Assembly: GCA_023428295.1 (NCBI GenBank)
Contig: JAEYYV010000393.1
Coordinates: 1-18,559, forward strand
DNA: 18,559 nucleotides
Reading direction: 5' to 3'
Origin: Pseudomonadota bacterium
GTDB taxonomy: Bacteria > Myxococcota_A > Polyangia > Haliangiales > Haliangiaceae
Below are positions 1-6,796 of this stretch, in pieces. Position 1 is the stretch's first letter. Each line of letters opens with the position of its first letter. The translations under genes were made by a program, and so were the position numbers. The notes beneath the pieces were generated by a model. It was not told where the DNA came from and made no database searches. It saw only the letters and a program-made list of their open reading frames with translations.

Positions 1-340
1 CTCGACCACTTCCTCAGCCACGCCTTCGTACTCGCCCGTTCCATCCAACATCGCACGCTCCTCGTCGAAGAATGCGTTGTTCTACCACGCACATTTTCTT
101 GCTCGGATTCGACAAGAAGCCGAGGCGCGACCAAATCCTCGTCGAGGAATGCTGTGCTTCGATCTGCGCGCGTTTACGGGAGCACGAGACATTTTTCTCA
201 TTCGCGATCGTTTTCGTCGCGCACAGCGCAGCTCAACGCTCGCTAATCTCGTCAAGCGATTTCTTCATAGAGGAGGGCATTTTTTTCGACGAGGAATGCG
301 CGATCTATCGTCCGAGATCTTCCACTCGAGGACGGCACAA
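1..340. other. Non-coding, repeat-scarred stretch before the tandem repeats
   Basis: I see no convincing gene here. The stretch is less GC-rich than the genes around it and carries several T-runs, for example after CAT near 105, 190 and 279. A short motif, CGA(A/G)GAATGC, occurs three times, at about 65, 143 and 290, which suggests an older and more degraded repeat family than the one that follows. Open frames exist but give arginine-rich, low-complexity translations with no domain I recognise. A decayed gene whose remainder lies left of the window cannot be excluded. Confidence 0.5.
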
Positions 341-700
341 ACGCTCGCGTTCGAGATCCATCGAGAAACACCCGGACGTCACATCAACTGGCAGGTTGTT
401 CCGCGATGCTCGGCGAAAGAACTCTCGACATCCCCCACGGCACGCGGATAGGTCGAGCAGTGCCACGAGTGCCCACGTGGGCCCAACCATCGGTGCGCTG
501 CGGTCGTGAGCCGGTTGTCGACAATCAGCAGTTCACCTCGTCCGCGCGCGATCGCAGCAGCAGTCGCAGTCCGCTTCGCCCGCCGCGCATCGGTTGGCGA
601 GATGTCGCAGCGCGCAGATTGTCGGGCTCGCGGCGCCCTCGGCCGCGCAGGACTACGTCGCAACCGCGCTCCTCGAGATCCTGCCAAGCGACAACAGCAG
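341..700. repeat. Tandem repeat unit, copy A (most diverged)
   Basis: The unit begins with ACGCTCGCGTTCGAGATCC and its first ~60 bp match the heads of copies C and D with scattered substitutions. The 12-bp palindrome GCCCACGTGGGC is intact at 471-482, but the neighbouring 14-bp palindrome is degraded. The middle of the unit differs from the other copies and lacks the 9-bp minisatellite. The tail (GTCGCAACCGCGCTCC... near 657-672) again resembles the tails of copies B and C. This looks like the oldest member of the array. Confidence 0.7.
471..482. promoter_or_regulatory. 12-bp palindrome, copy A
   Basis: GCCCACGTGGGC is a perfect 12-bp palindrome with a CACGTG core. It is one of four occurrences, all at the equivalent place in the repeat units, and is kept in this copy although the flanks have diverged. 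It has the shape of a binding site for a dimeric DNA-binding protein. No ligand can be named from the sequence. Confidence 0.4.
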
Positions 701-784
701 ACGTTCGCGTTCGAGATCTATCGAGACGTCCCATCAACGGGCACGGTTGTTTCGCGGAAGACGGCGCGACGTCACTCAACGCCA

Positions 785-826
785 CGATCCGCGGATCGGT
801 CGAGCGGGCCGACAGCCCACGTGGGC
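785..826. promoter_or_regulatory. Paired palindromes, copy B
   Basis: CGATCCGCGGATCG (785-798, perfect 14-bp palindrome) and GCCCACGTGGGC (815-826, perfect 12-bp palindrome) are separated by 16 bp, putting their centres 29 bp apart. The same arrangement recurs in copies C and D. Confidence 0.45.
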
Positions 827-943
827 ACAGTTGCTACACTCGCGTTGACCTCGAGCTCTCAACGACGTACGCGCATTGCTTCGAACGCCATATCTGCCAG
901 ATCGACGGCGACCATCGCGACGATCGCGACCATCACAACATCG

Positions 944-1042
944 TTCGCGACCTTCGCGACCTTCGAGACCTTCGAGACCTTCGCGACCTTCGCGACCTTC
1001 GCGACCTTCGCGACCTTCGCGACCTTCGCGACCTTCGCGACC
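944..1042. repeat. 9-bp minisatellite, 11 units (TTCGCGACC)
   Basis: There are eleven consecutive 9-bp units. Units 1-2 and 5-11 are TTCGCGACC, and units 3-4 are TTCGAGACC. The unit length is a multiple of three, so all frames stay open and give artificial peptides such as repeated ATF, RDL or KVA. Each standard unit contains the palindrome TCGCGA. Confidence 0.95.
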
Positions 1043-1292
1043 ATCGCAGTATCGGCCGGCACCATCGCGGCATCGTTCGCGGCCATCGCAACATCGCTGG
1101 CCATCGCAGCATCGTCGCGACGCGCGAGCCAGTTCGACGCGCGTAGCAACCGCACGCCCCCGAGAAACATCAATCGAGCTCACCCCGTACGCTCGTGTTC
1201 GAGATCCATCGAGAAACATCCGGACGTCACATCGACGGGCAAGGTTGTTCCGCGAAGCTCGGAGGAAGACGGCGCGACGTCACTCCACGCCA

Positions 1293-1334
1293 CGATCCGC
1301 GGATCGGTCGCGCGGGCCGACAGCCCACGTGGGC
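1293..1334. promoter_or_regulatory. Paired palindromes, copy C
   Basis: The 14-bp palindrome CGATCCGCGGATCG (1293-1306) and the 12-bp palindrome GCCCACGTGGGC (1323-1334) have the same 16-bp spacer length as in copies B and D. Confidence 0.45.
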
Positions 1335-1475
1335 GCAGTTGCGACACCGCCGAGCTGGCGGCACACGACACTCGCGTTGACCTCGAGCTCTCGACGACGT
1401 ACGCGCATTGCTTCGAGCGCCATATCTGCCAGATCGTCGGCGACCATCGCGACGATCGCGACCATCACAACATCG

Positions 1476-1592
1476 TTCGCGACCTTCGCGCCCTTCGAGA
1501 CCTTCGAGACCTTCGCGACCTTCGCGACCTTCGCGACCTTCGCGACCTTCGCGACCTTCGCGACCTTCGCGACCTTCGCGACCTTCGCGACC
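1476..1592. repeat. 9-bp minisatellite, 13 units (TTCGCGACC)
   Basis: There are thirteen consecutive 9-bp units at the place equivalent to the copy B array. Unit 2 is TTCGCGCCC, units 3-4 are TTCGAGACC and the rest are TTCGCGACC. Sharing the variant units 3-4 with the first array shows the array was copied as part of the larger repeat. The two arrays then differ by two units, as expected for slippage. Confidence 0.95.
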
Positions 1593-1736
1593 ATCGCAGT
1601 ATCGGCCGGCACCATCGCGGCATCGTTCGCGGCCCGCAACATCCTTGGCCATCGCAGCATCGTCGCGACGCACGACCCGGTTCGACGCGCGTAGCAACCG
1701 CGCTCCCCCGAGAAACCTCAATCGAGCTCACCCCCT

Positions 1737-1955
1737 ACGCTCGTGTTCGAGATCCATCGAGAAGCATCCGGACGTCACATCGACGGGCAAGGTTGTTCCG
1801 CGAAGCTCGGAGGAAGACGGCGCGACGTCACTCCACGCCACGATCCGCGGATCGGTCGCGCGGGCCGACAGCCCACGTGGGCGCAGTAGCGACAAGCGCT
1901 TTCCCGCGAGCTCTCGACGACGTACGCGCGCATTGCTTCGAACGCGATCTCTCCC
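1737..1955. repeat. Tandem repeat unit, copy D (truncated)
   Basis: The head (1737-1887) is nearly identical to copy C and keeps both palindromes (1841-1854 and 1871-1882). Homology continues with a shortened segment through the GAGCTCTCGACGACGTACGC block and fades at about 1955, before the minisatellite. From there to the end of the HEAT lipoprotein gene (2013) the sequence is unrelated, apart from short palindromes such as GCCTGCAGGC at 1979-1988. Confidence 0.8.
1841..1882. promoter_or_regulatory. Paired palindromes, copy D
   Basis: The 14-bp palindrome CGATCCGCGGATCG (1841-1854) and the 12-bp palindrome GCCCACGTGGGC (1871-1882) are separated by 16 bp. This pair lies closest to the HEAT/deiminase operon, about 130 bp beyond its 3' end, so it is not placed to act as that operon's promoter operator. 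Confidence 0.45.
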
Positions 1956-2013
1956 AGCCGCTCGCGTGCGATAGATCTGCCTGCAGGCTGCGTCGCGTGG
2001 GGCGGCGCCCCGC

Positions 2014-2673
2014 TTATCTGGTCGTCGTGGCCGACCCGTCGATCCGAGTAACGGCGCGCGCTGCTTCGCGACGAACATCGGGAGACGAATCGAATGCGAG
2101 CGCGTCGAGCTCGTTCCTGGCGAGCGCGATGTTCAAGATGCCGATGGCGCGCGCAGCTTCCTTGCGCACGTCGGCGTCCCGCGACGACAGCGACGCGCGC
2201 AACGCGCCCGCGAGCCTCGCACCATCGGCGAGCGACGCGGTCGCACGGATCGCCTCGGCGACTACCTCTGGCGACGAGTCCGCGAGGCCGCGCTCCGCGA
2301 TCGCGATCGCCTGCGCGTCGGGTGCGCGGCGCGCCGTGTGCGCGTAGGCAGCACGTACCATCGGCGACGTCTCCTTGGCCATGAGCCGCAGGACCTCGTC
2401 CGCGTACTCGCCGCCCGTGCGCGGCAACGCTTCGACGAGCGCGGCGCGAACGGCCTCGCTCTCGGTGCCGGCAGCGAGGCGATCGAGGAACACGCGAGCA
2501 GCGCGCGGATCGTGAATCGCGTTGGTCGTGAAGCGCAGGTGCCCGGCGCGCGTGACCGCTGGCTGGAGATTCGCGAGCTCCGTCTCCTGCGCTTCGGTCA
2601 TCTCCTCGGAAGGAGCCTCTTGCGTCGAGCACGCGGCGAACGCGAGCACGGTGCTGATGAACAACTTCTTCAT
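2014..2673 (-). CDS. HEAT-repeat lipoprotein
   Basis: This 219-residue protein starts MKKLFISTVLAFAACSTQ, a short lipoprotein signal with the acceptor cysteine at residue 15 (the -3 residue is Phe, a slightly unusual lipobox). The rest is alpha-helical and Ala/Arg/Glu-rich with repeated HEAT-like helical pairs, for example SEAVRAALVEALPR, SPEVVAEAIRATASL, DADVRKEAARAIGIL and SPDVRREAARAVTRI. HEAT arrays are protein-binding scaffolds, so a catalytic role is unlikely. The frame is open far upstream, but the chosen ATG has a good ribosome site (GGGGAGC, about 10 nt before) and begins only 2 bp after the stop of the deiminase gene, so the two are almost surely one transcript. Envelope location and partnership with the deiminase are inference. 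Confidence 0.85.
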   Translation of the reverse strand: MKKLFISTVLAFAACSTQEAPSEEMTEAQETELANLQPAVTRAGHLRFTTNAIHDPRAARVFLDRLAAGTESEAVRAALVEALPRTGGEYADEVLRLMAKETSPMVRAAYAHTARRAPDAQAIAIAERGLADSSPEVVAEAIRATASLADGARLAGALRASLSSRDADVRKEAARAIGILNIALARNELDALAFDSSPDVRREAARAVTRIDGSATTTR

Positions 2674-2675
2674 CG

Positions 2676-4331
2676 CTAGTTGCTCCCCATGAGGTGAGTC
2701 GCAGACTGCCACCACATCGCCGTCGGCGTGCGGCGCACGTTGGTGCCGCAGTGAACCTCGCCGAGGCCCATGTGGTACGTGTCCCAATCGTCGAGGAAGT
2801 GCAGCTGCATGCCGGCCGGCATCGCCGCTTGGAACGCGGCGATCACCGGATCCGTCGCCTGCGATTGCACCGAGCGGAAGAACGGATCCGCCGTGAACAG
2901 GTGCGTCGTCGCACCGTCGACGTTGGCGACGATCAGGTTGACCATGCCGGGGATCAGCGCGGCGACGCGTCCGTTGCACCCGCTCGGCTGCTCGAACAAG
3001 CTCGGCGCGCGAATGATCTCCGCATCGGTCAAGCCGAGCTCGAGCTTGAGCTTGGCGACCGCGGGATCGATGTAGTCCTCTTGCACGTCATTGTTGAGCG
3101 CGCGCAGCGAGGCGTCGTTCAAGAACGAGCCCACCGTCTGATAGCCGTGATCCTGGCCGTACAGCGGCAACTGCGCGTTCGCGGGCAGCGTCGCGAGGAG
3201 GTTCCACGCGGCGTTGGTGTCCGCGATCACGAGCTTCCATCCCTTCGGCGATCCGGGCGCGGGGACGAAGCTGATGAACTCGTCGACGTGACCGACGCAC
3301 AGCCAGTTCGTCGGGATCTGGAACGGCGCTTGGACCTTCTGCGATGCGAGGAAGTTCCCGAGCGTCGTGTTGAGGCCGCTGTTGTTGATGCGGCCGTAGT
3401 AGATCTTGCCGAAGGGATACTCGACGCCGTTCAGCGAGAACGGCGGCGTGGCCTCGAGGTTGCCGAACGAGTCGTAGGACGTCGCCTGCTGCGGATTGCC
3501 AAACGTCGGTGCGATCTCGTCAGCACCGCCCCAGTTGCGCGAGTAGTTCTGCAGGCCGCGGTTGCGGATCGAATCGATCACCACATCCATGCGCTGGTTC
3601 TGCTCGCCGGTCATGGTGCCGAACTCGAACTCGTCCTGGATCCACACGTCGCCTGCCACGGTGCCACCGGACACGGCGGTGAACTTCGCGCCGAGCGCTT
3701 GTTGGTAGCCCTGGATCAGCGAGCTGTTGCCGTTCACCGCGACGGCCCACAGATGCTCGGCCGGTTGGAGGTGATGGTTGATGACGAGCGGTGCAGCTTG
3801 CAGGGTGATCTTCGTCGTCTCGACCTGCGCGCCACTTCCATCCTTGGCCGTCAGCGTCAGCTCGCCCTTCGCGAGGTACGTACCGAACTCGACCGAGAAC
3901 GCCTTGTCACCGCCGCTCGGCGTGAACGAATGCGTCGCGGCTCCGCGCTCCGCACCGAGAACGTGCATCGTGCCATCGAAGACGCGAACGTTGGCCACGT
4001 CGCCGGCGAGTGACAGCTCGACGGAGCCGCCCGCGGGAACGAGACCCAGCTGCGCTGCGGGCAGCGTCAGCGTCGAGAAATCGTCGTCGGTGACGAACGG
4101 CGGCTGGTTCCAGTCGTTCTGCGAGCCGTCGTCGTCGTCGAGGTTCGCGACGCCATTGACGTTCTGGAACGTCCACGTCGTCGGCGGGGGAGCGTCGGGC
4201 GTGCAACCGTCGCCGGTGCAGCCATCGGCAGGCAGTCCGCCGTCGGGATTGTCGTCCGGCCCTGTCCCCGCATCGGGACCACACGCGCTGACCAACCACG
4301 CACAAAGCAAAGTCGAGTACAGCCTGTTCAT
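2676..4331 (-). CDS. Protein-arginine deiminase (vertebrate-type PAD) lipoprotein
   Basis: This 551-residue protein probably converts peptidyl-arginine to citrulline. It has a lipoprotein signal (LVSAC, acceptor Cys17) and an Asp/Gly/Pro-rich spacer to about residue 50. A region resembling the PAD middle domain with a Ca-binding-like acidic run (NGVANLDDDDG, 60-69) follows, then the PAD catalytic domain (about 180-551). Residues matching human PAD4 catalytic positions are all present: Asp233 in WIQDEFEFG, His348 and Asp350 in GHVDEFISFVPAP, and Cys528 in GEVHCGTNVRR. Substrate arginines correspond to Arg256 and Arg258 in DSIRNRGL. Similarity continues through SFGNLEATPP and VQAPFQIP. The N-terminal PAD domain of vertebrate enzymes is absent. 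It is not the short agmatine/porphyromonas-type deiminase. The signal implies an exported, lipid-anchored enzyme. It is followed 2 bp later by the HEAT lipoprotein gene. Confidence 0.93.
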   Translation of the reverse strand: MNRLYSTLLCAWLVSACGPDAGTGPDDNPDGGLPADGCTGDGCTPDAPPPTTWTFQNVNGVANLDDDDGSQNDWNQPPFVTDDDFSTLTLPAAQLGLVPAGGSVELSLAGDVANVRVFDGTMHVLGAERGAATHSFTPSGGDKAFSVEFGTYLAKGELTLTAKDGSGAQVETTKITLQAAPLVINHHLQPAEHLWAVAVNGNSSLIQGYQQALGAKFTAVSGGTVAGDVWIQDEFEFGTMTGEQNQRMDVVIDSIRNRGLQNYSRNWGGADEIAPTFGNPQQATSYDSFGNLEATPPFSLNGVEYPFGKIYYGRINNSGLNTTLGNFLASQKVQAPFQIPTNWLCVGHVDEFISFVPAPGSPKGWKLVIADTNAAWNLLATLPANAQLPLYGQDHGYQTVGSFLNDASLRALNNDVQEDYIDPAVAKLKLELGLTDAEIIRAPSLFEQPSGCNGRVAALIPGMVNLIVANVDGATTHLFTADPFFRSVQSQATDPVIAAFQAAMPAGMQLHFLDDWDTYHMGLGEVHCGTNVRRTPTAMWWQSATHLMGSN

Positions 4332-4507
4332 CCGCTGTGGAGCTTCCGACGAGATGTCGTGAGGCCCAAGTGTGGACCGCCAACGTGCGCTGACATACGC
4401 GAACTGCGCAAACCCTTGTCAGGCTCATGAGTTGGGCAAGTGTCACACGGGGTCTCGCTGTTACCGCGTCTCACTTGGCCGGCAGATCATGAACCAGGCG
4501 TTACACC

Positions 4508-4547
4508 AAAAACGAAAGGCCGATCGGAACGGAGCGTCCGATCGGCC
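4508..4547 (-). terminator. Rho-independent terminator of the monooxygenase gene
   Basis: A perfect 11-bp stem (GGCCGATCGGA at 4518-4528, TCCGATCGGCC at 4537-4547) with an 8-nt loop is followed on the minus strand by a T-rich run (TTTCGTTTTT). It begins 5 bp after the monooxygenase stop codon. It separates this gene from the deiminase-HEAT operon downstream, which therefore needs its own promoter in 4332-4507. I could not pick that promoter out with confidence. Confidence 0.92.
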
Positions 4548-4552
4548 CGAGG

Positions 4553-5785
4553 TCACTCCGCGCGAGCGATGCCCGCGTGAGCCCATGCACCTGTGTGGTG
4601 CTTGTTGTAGTGGCGCTGCGAGATGCGCGCGAGGATCGCGGAACCGATCTCCGATCGAGCGTCGTACTGCGCGAGCGCACGTCCGAGGCCCTCGTGGTTC
4701 ACGTTCCGTTCCTTTATGGCGATCCTCTGGTCGCGTAGCTGTTCTCCGAGTCCCAAGGCCAACGCGATATTCACGAAGGCCGTCTGACCGGAGAACACGT
4801 GACCGGTCTGCGCAGCGTCACCGGCGATCACCACCGGCGCGCGTCCGTCTCCCGCGGCGTAGCGCCTGGACATGGTCGTCACCGACGTGTCGAACATCAT
4901 CGGCGCGGCGACGGGGCGCTGACCCGAGAGACCGTACGTGCGCGCAGCTGCCTCGTAGCACTCCTGTAGCTGCTCCTCGGTGGGCGTGCCTTCTACCTGC
5001 GGCGCGACGAGCACCGCGGTTCCGGCCTTTGCTTCCGAGGGCGTCTGCAGGATCGTGCACCGTGCAGCCTGCGCGTAGCCACGCACCGGCAGCTCCACGC
5101 GGATCCACTGACCGCGCGTCCGCTTCTCTGCGGTGTCGAACATGCCCGCGATGAGGCGCTGCACGCGACCCTCGACTCCACCATTGGACGGAAGAACCGA
5201 GTCGATCAGCGTGCGCGCCGCACCGGTGGCGATGACGATCATCGCAGCGCGAGCGGACGTCCCGTCGGCGCACGTCAGCGAGGCGAACCGCGCGTGGCGG
5301 CGGACGCGCGTCACGTCGCAGCCGTAGTGAACGGTTGCGCCATGCGCGAGTACGCGCTCGAGCAGCGTCTGCTGAAGGCGACCGATCGGAACCAGCGCGA
5401 ACGGCGGCTGCGCCGCGAGGGACCACAAGTCGCGCGCGCGCTGAGGCTCGCCACGCAGAGTGACAACATCGCCACGGACGATGCGTCCAGAAGCGTGATC
5501 ACCCTCGCAGCGCGTCTCGAGCAGCGACACGATATGCGGGTCGCGAACGTCGATACCGAGGTGCACCAAGTGCGCGAGGTCTCCACGCCGCGCGACGAGG
5601 AGCTGCGGGCGAACCCGCGTGTCCTCGGCGAGCGGCGGGCGGCGATCGACGACGAGCGTCGACAGACCCGCACGCGCAGTCTCGATCGCGAGCGCGAGAC
5701 CCACGGGTCCCGCGCCGATGATAGCTACGTCGTACTCCTGACCTCCGAACGTCCGCGTCGGAGGGGGCGGCCGTGCGAATCCCAT
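4553..5785 (-). CDS. FAD-dependent monooxygenase (PHBH-like)
   Basis: This 410-residue flavoprotein carries the N-terminal dinucleotide-binding motif GAGPVG (24-29) ending in an acidic strand residue (VVDRR), and the second FAD motif GDAAQTGH (GD at 322-323) with a following helix (FVNIALALGLGEQL). These fit the group A aromatic hydroxylase/UbiH-like family, which uses NAD(P)H and oxygen to hydroxylate a substrate. The substrate cannot be read from the sequence. There is no signal peptide, so it is cytoplasmic. The ATG at 5785 is chosen because GGGGGAG lies 6 nt before it. The frame also extends upstream to a TTG at 5851, with AAGGAGG only 2 nt before it. A dedicated intrinsic terminator follows, so it appears to end its own transcript. 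Confidence 0.85.
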   Translation of the reverse strand: MGFARPPPPTRTFGGQEYDVAIIGAGPVGLALAIETARAGLSTLVVDRRPPLAEDTRVRPQLLVARRGDLAHLVHLGIDVRDPHIVSLLETRCEGDHASGRIVRGDVVTLRGEPQRARDLWSLAAQPPFALVPIGRLQQTLLERVLAHGATVHYGCDVTRVRRHARFASLTCADGTSARAAMIVIATGAARTLIDSVLPSNGGVEGRVQRLIAGMFDTAEKRTRGQWIRVELPVRGYAQAARCTILQTPSEAKAGTAVLVAPQVEGTPTEEQLQECYEAAARTYGLSGQRPVAAPMMFDTSVTTMSRRYAAGDGRAPVVIAGDAAQTGHVFSGQTAFVNIALALGLGEQLRDQRIAIKERNVNHEGLGRALAQYDARSEIGSAILARISQRHYNKHHTGAWAHAGIARAE

Positions 5786-5844
5786 CCGGCTCCCCCTTCC
5801 TCCACGGACGAGTCCGGGGTCGTAGTTTTCTCCTGCGTGGACAT
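5725..5844 (-). CDS. Possible small ORF overlapping the monooxygenase start (39 aa)
   Basis: An ATG at 5844 has AAGGAGG about 9 nt before it, better spaced than for the TTG start in the other frame. It opens a 39-residue frame beginning MSTQEKTTTPDSSVEEGGAG and ending at TAG inside the first codons of the monooxygenase in another frame (61-nt overlap). The peptide is hydrophilic and acidic at first, then Arg-rich, and third positions are mostly G or C. It could be a leader ORF that couples translation to the monooxygenase, or chance. No similarity is recognised. Confidence 0.3.
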   Translation of the reverse strand: MSTQEKTTTPDSSVEEGGAGWDSHGRPLRRGRSEVRSTT

Positions 5845-5970
5845 GTACCAATGCCTCCTTCTCTTGCCCGTACCCTGCTTCCCGACGAGGAAAGCGGATC
5901 GCTTGGCGAGCCCGCAGTCTGGCGATCTAGCCGGAGATGTCAACGAGAGAGTTCGATGCTCTGGTTTTCC

Positions 5971-6735
5971 TTAGCGCGCGTATGCGAGCTGGAGCACGCC
6001 GCCGGCCGTGTTCATCGGATCCCACGACGTGTTCACCGGCGCCATCCACCCGCAGAAGCCACCGCCCTCGATGTCGATGTTCGTCATGTCCGCGTCACTC
6101 GCGATCACGCCGAACGATCCGTTGCCGACAAACGCGAACGTATCCGCGACGGCGAAGTGCGTCCCGCGCAGGTTGATGTTCGCGAGCCCGTTGAGCCCGT
6201 CGCCGCCGCACGCCATCGCGACGCCATACGGCATCGACGTCACCTGCAGGGTCGCGCTGTGGTTCAGCGCTCCTTCCGACAGCGTGAACGTCTGATCGCT
6301 CGTGTCCACCGTGAGCGTCTCCGGATCGAAGCGCAGGTAGAAGTAGTACGTGCGCACGTTCCAGCCGTTCGCCGCGCCACCCATCGTGTACTGCGAGAAG
6401 TTGAACGCGCCCTGCACGTTCTCGAGCTTCAAGTAATCGCGTGGCGTGCTCGCCATGTCCTGGCAGTACGCGGTGAACGGCTTCGCTTCGTCGCGACCGA
6501 CGTACAGCGTGTAGTCGTCGTCCTCCGCCCGCGGATCTTGCGCGCGCAGATCCGCGCACGACTTCGCGATGATCTTCGGCTGCACCGGATCGATCGCGCC
6601 GTACTCGACCGCGCCTTCGCTCCCCACGTTCACGCCGTCCGCGCCGTCGTCGGCATCGCCGGGCTGAACAACATCACCACACGCAACAGCAACCAGGAGC
6701 GAAGAGGCAAACGCGATCGAAGTCAGCTTGTTCAT
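5971..6735 (-). CDS. GON-domain lipoprotein
   Basis: This 254-residue protein begins MNKLTSIAFASSLLVAVACGD, a lipoprotein signal with acceptor Cys19, then a Gly/Asp-rich spacer to about 45. Residues about 58-230 fit the GON domain, best known at the C terminus of ADAMTS9/ADAMTS20 (GON-1) metalloproteases: SCADL...DDYTLYVG, FTAYCQDM, a central block with YFYLRFDPETLTVDTSDQTFTL, and NINLRGTHFAV then a terminal GGGFCGW. Cysteines 60, 91, 176 and 228 could form two disulfides outside the cytoplasm. No protease domain is attached. The longer frame upstream is rejected because the ATG at 6735 has AGGGA about 6 nt before it and starts the signal. GON function in bacteria is not established; adhesion or carbohydrate/protein binding at the cell surface is inference. 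Confidence 0.8.
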   Translation of the reverse strand: MNKLTSIAFASSLLVAVACGDVVQPGDADDGADGVNVGSEGAVEYGAIDPVQPKIIAKSCADLRAQDPRAEDDDYTLYVGRDEAKPFTAYCQDMASTPRDYLKLENVQGAFNFSQYTMGGAANGWNVRTYYFYLRFDPETLTVDTSDQTFTLSEGALNHSATLQVTSMPYGVAMACGGDGLNGLANINLRGTHFAVADTFAFVGNGSFGVIASDADMTNIDIEGGGFCGWMAPVNTSWDPMNTAGGVLQLAYAR

Positions 6736-6796
6736 GGTGTCCCTTTCGTTTTCTAAAGAGACCCACGCAGGCGCTCGCCAAACCCTGCAAAAATCC

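Larger units (their letters stand above)
701..1188. repeat. Tandem repeat unit, copy B (488 bp, with minisatellite)
   Basis: The unit starts at ACGTTCGCGTTCGAGATCT. Compared with copy C it lacks two blocks of about 10 bp in the head, which are frame-breaking differences. It carries both palindromes (785-798 and 815-826), an 11-unit 9-bp array (944-1042) and a tail shared with copy C (AGCAACCGC... to CACCCC). The match to copy C runs through essentially the whole unit, so the two are true tandem duplicates, not chance low complexity. Confidence 0.85.
1189..1736. repeat. Tandem repeat unit, copy C (548 bp, with minisatellite)
   Basis: This is the longest unit. It carries both palindromes (1293-1306 and 1323-1334), a 24-bp insertion relative to copy B just after the second palindrome (containing CCGCC...GGCGG as a small inverted repeat), and a 13-unit 9-bp array at 1476-1592. 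Its first 151 bp differ from the first 151 bp of copy D at one position that I can find (A to G in GAGAAACAT), so the C/D duplication or conversion looks recent. Confidence 0.88.

Noticed and set aside
944..1592. CRISPR-like array
   Set aside because: The units are 9 bp and directly adjacent with no spacers, and no cas gene is near.
471..1882. parS centromere sites
   Set aside because: The CACGTG core fits, but the flanks (GCC...GGC) do not match the known parS consensus (GTT...AAC type), and no parAB genes are in the window. Kept only as a hypothesis in the palindrome finding.
341..1955. Integron attC or insertion-sequence array
   Set aside because: There are no cassette ORFs, no integrase or transposase, no terminal inverted repeats and no target-site duplications that I can see.
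506..2347. A 613-codon plus-strand open frame across the repeat region (and overlapping frames at 406-1146, 876-1694, 859-1173 and 1280-1660)
   Set aside because: The frames stay open because the 9-bp units and GC-rich sequence lack stops. Repeat copies differ by indels that are not multiples of three (two ~10-bp blocks between B and C, and a 2-bp indel near 1095/1635), and the peptides are low-complexity in all frames.
2674..2979. N-terminal extension of the HEAT protein frame upstream of 2673
   Set aside because: It lies inside the deiminase gene in another frame and would bury the lipoprotein signal. The ATG at 2673 has a good ribosome site.
2694..4013. 439-codon plus-strand frame opposite the deiminase gene
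   Set aside because: It is an antisense shadow of a clearly conserved gene, with Arg/Val-rich low-complexity translation.
4332..4507. A tRNA or small RNA gene upstream of the deiminase
   Set aside because: No cloverleaf or clear promoter-terminator pair could be drawn. The stretch is treated as the deiminase promoter region.
5786..5851. TTG start for the monooxygenase adding 22 residues
   Set aside because: The added residues have no family similarity, and the ribosome site is only 2 nt from TTG, whereas the ATG at 5785 has a well-spaced GGGGGAG.
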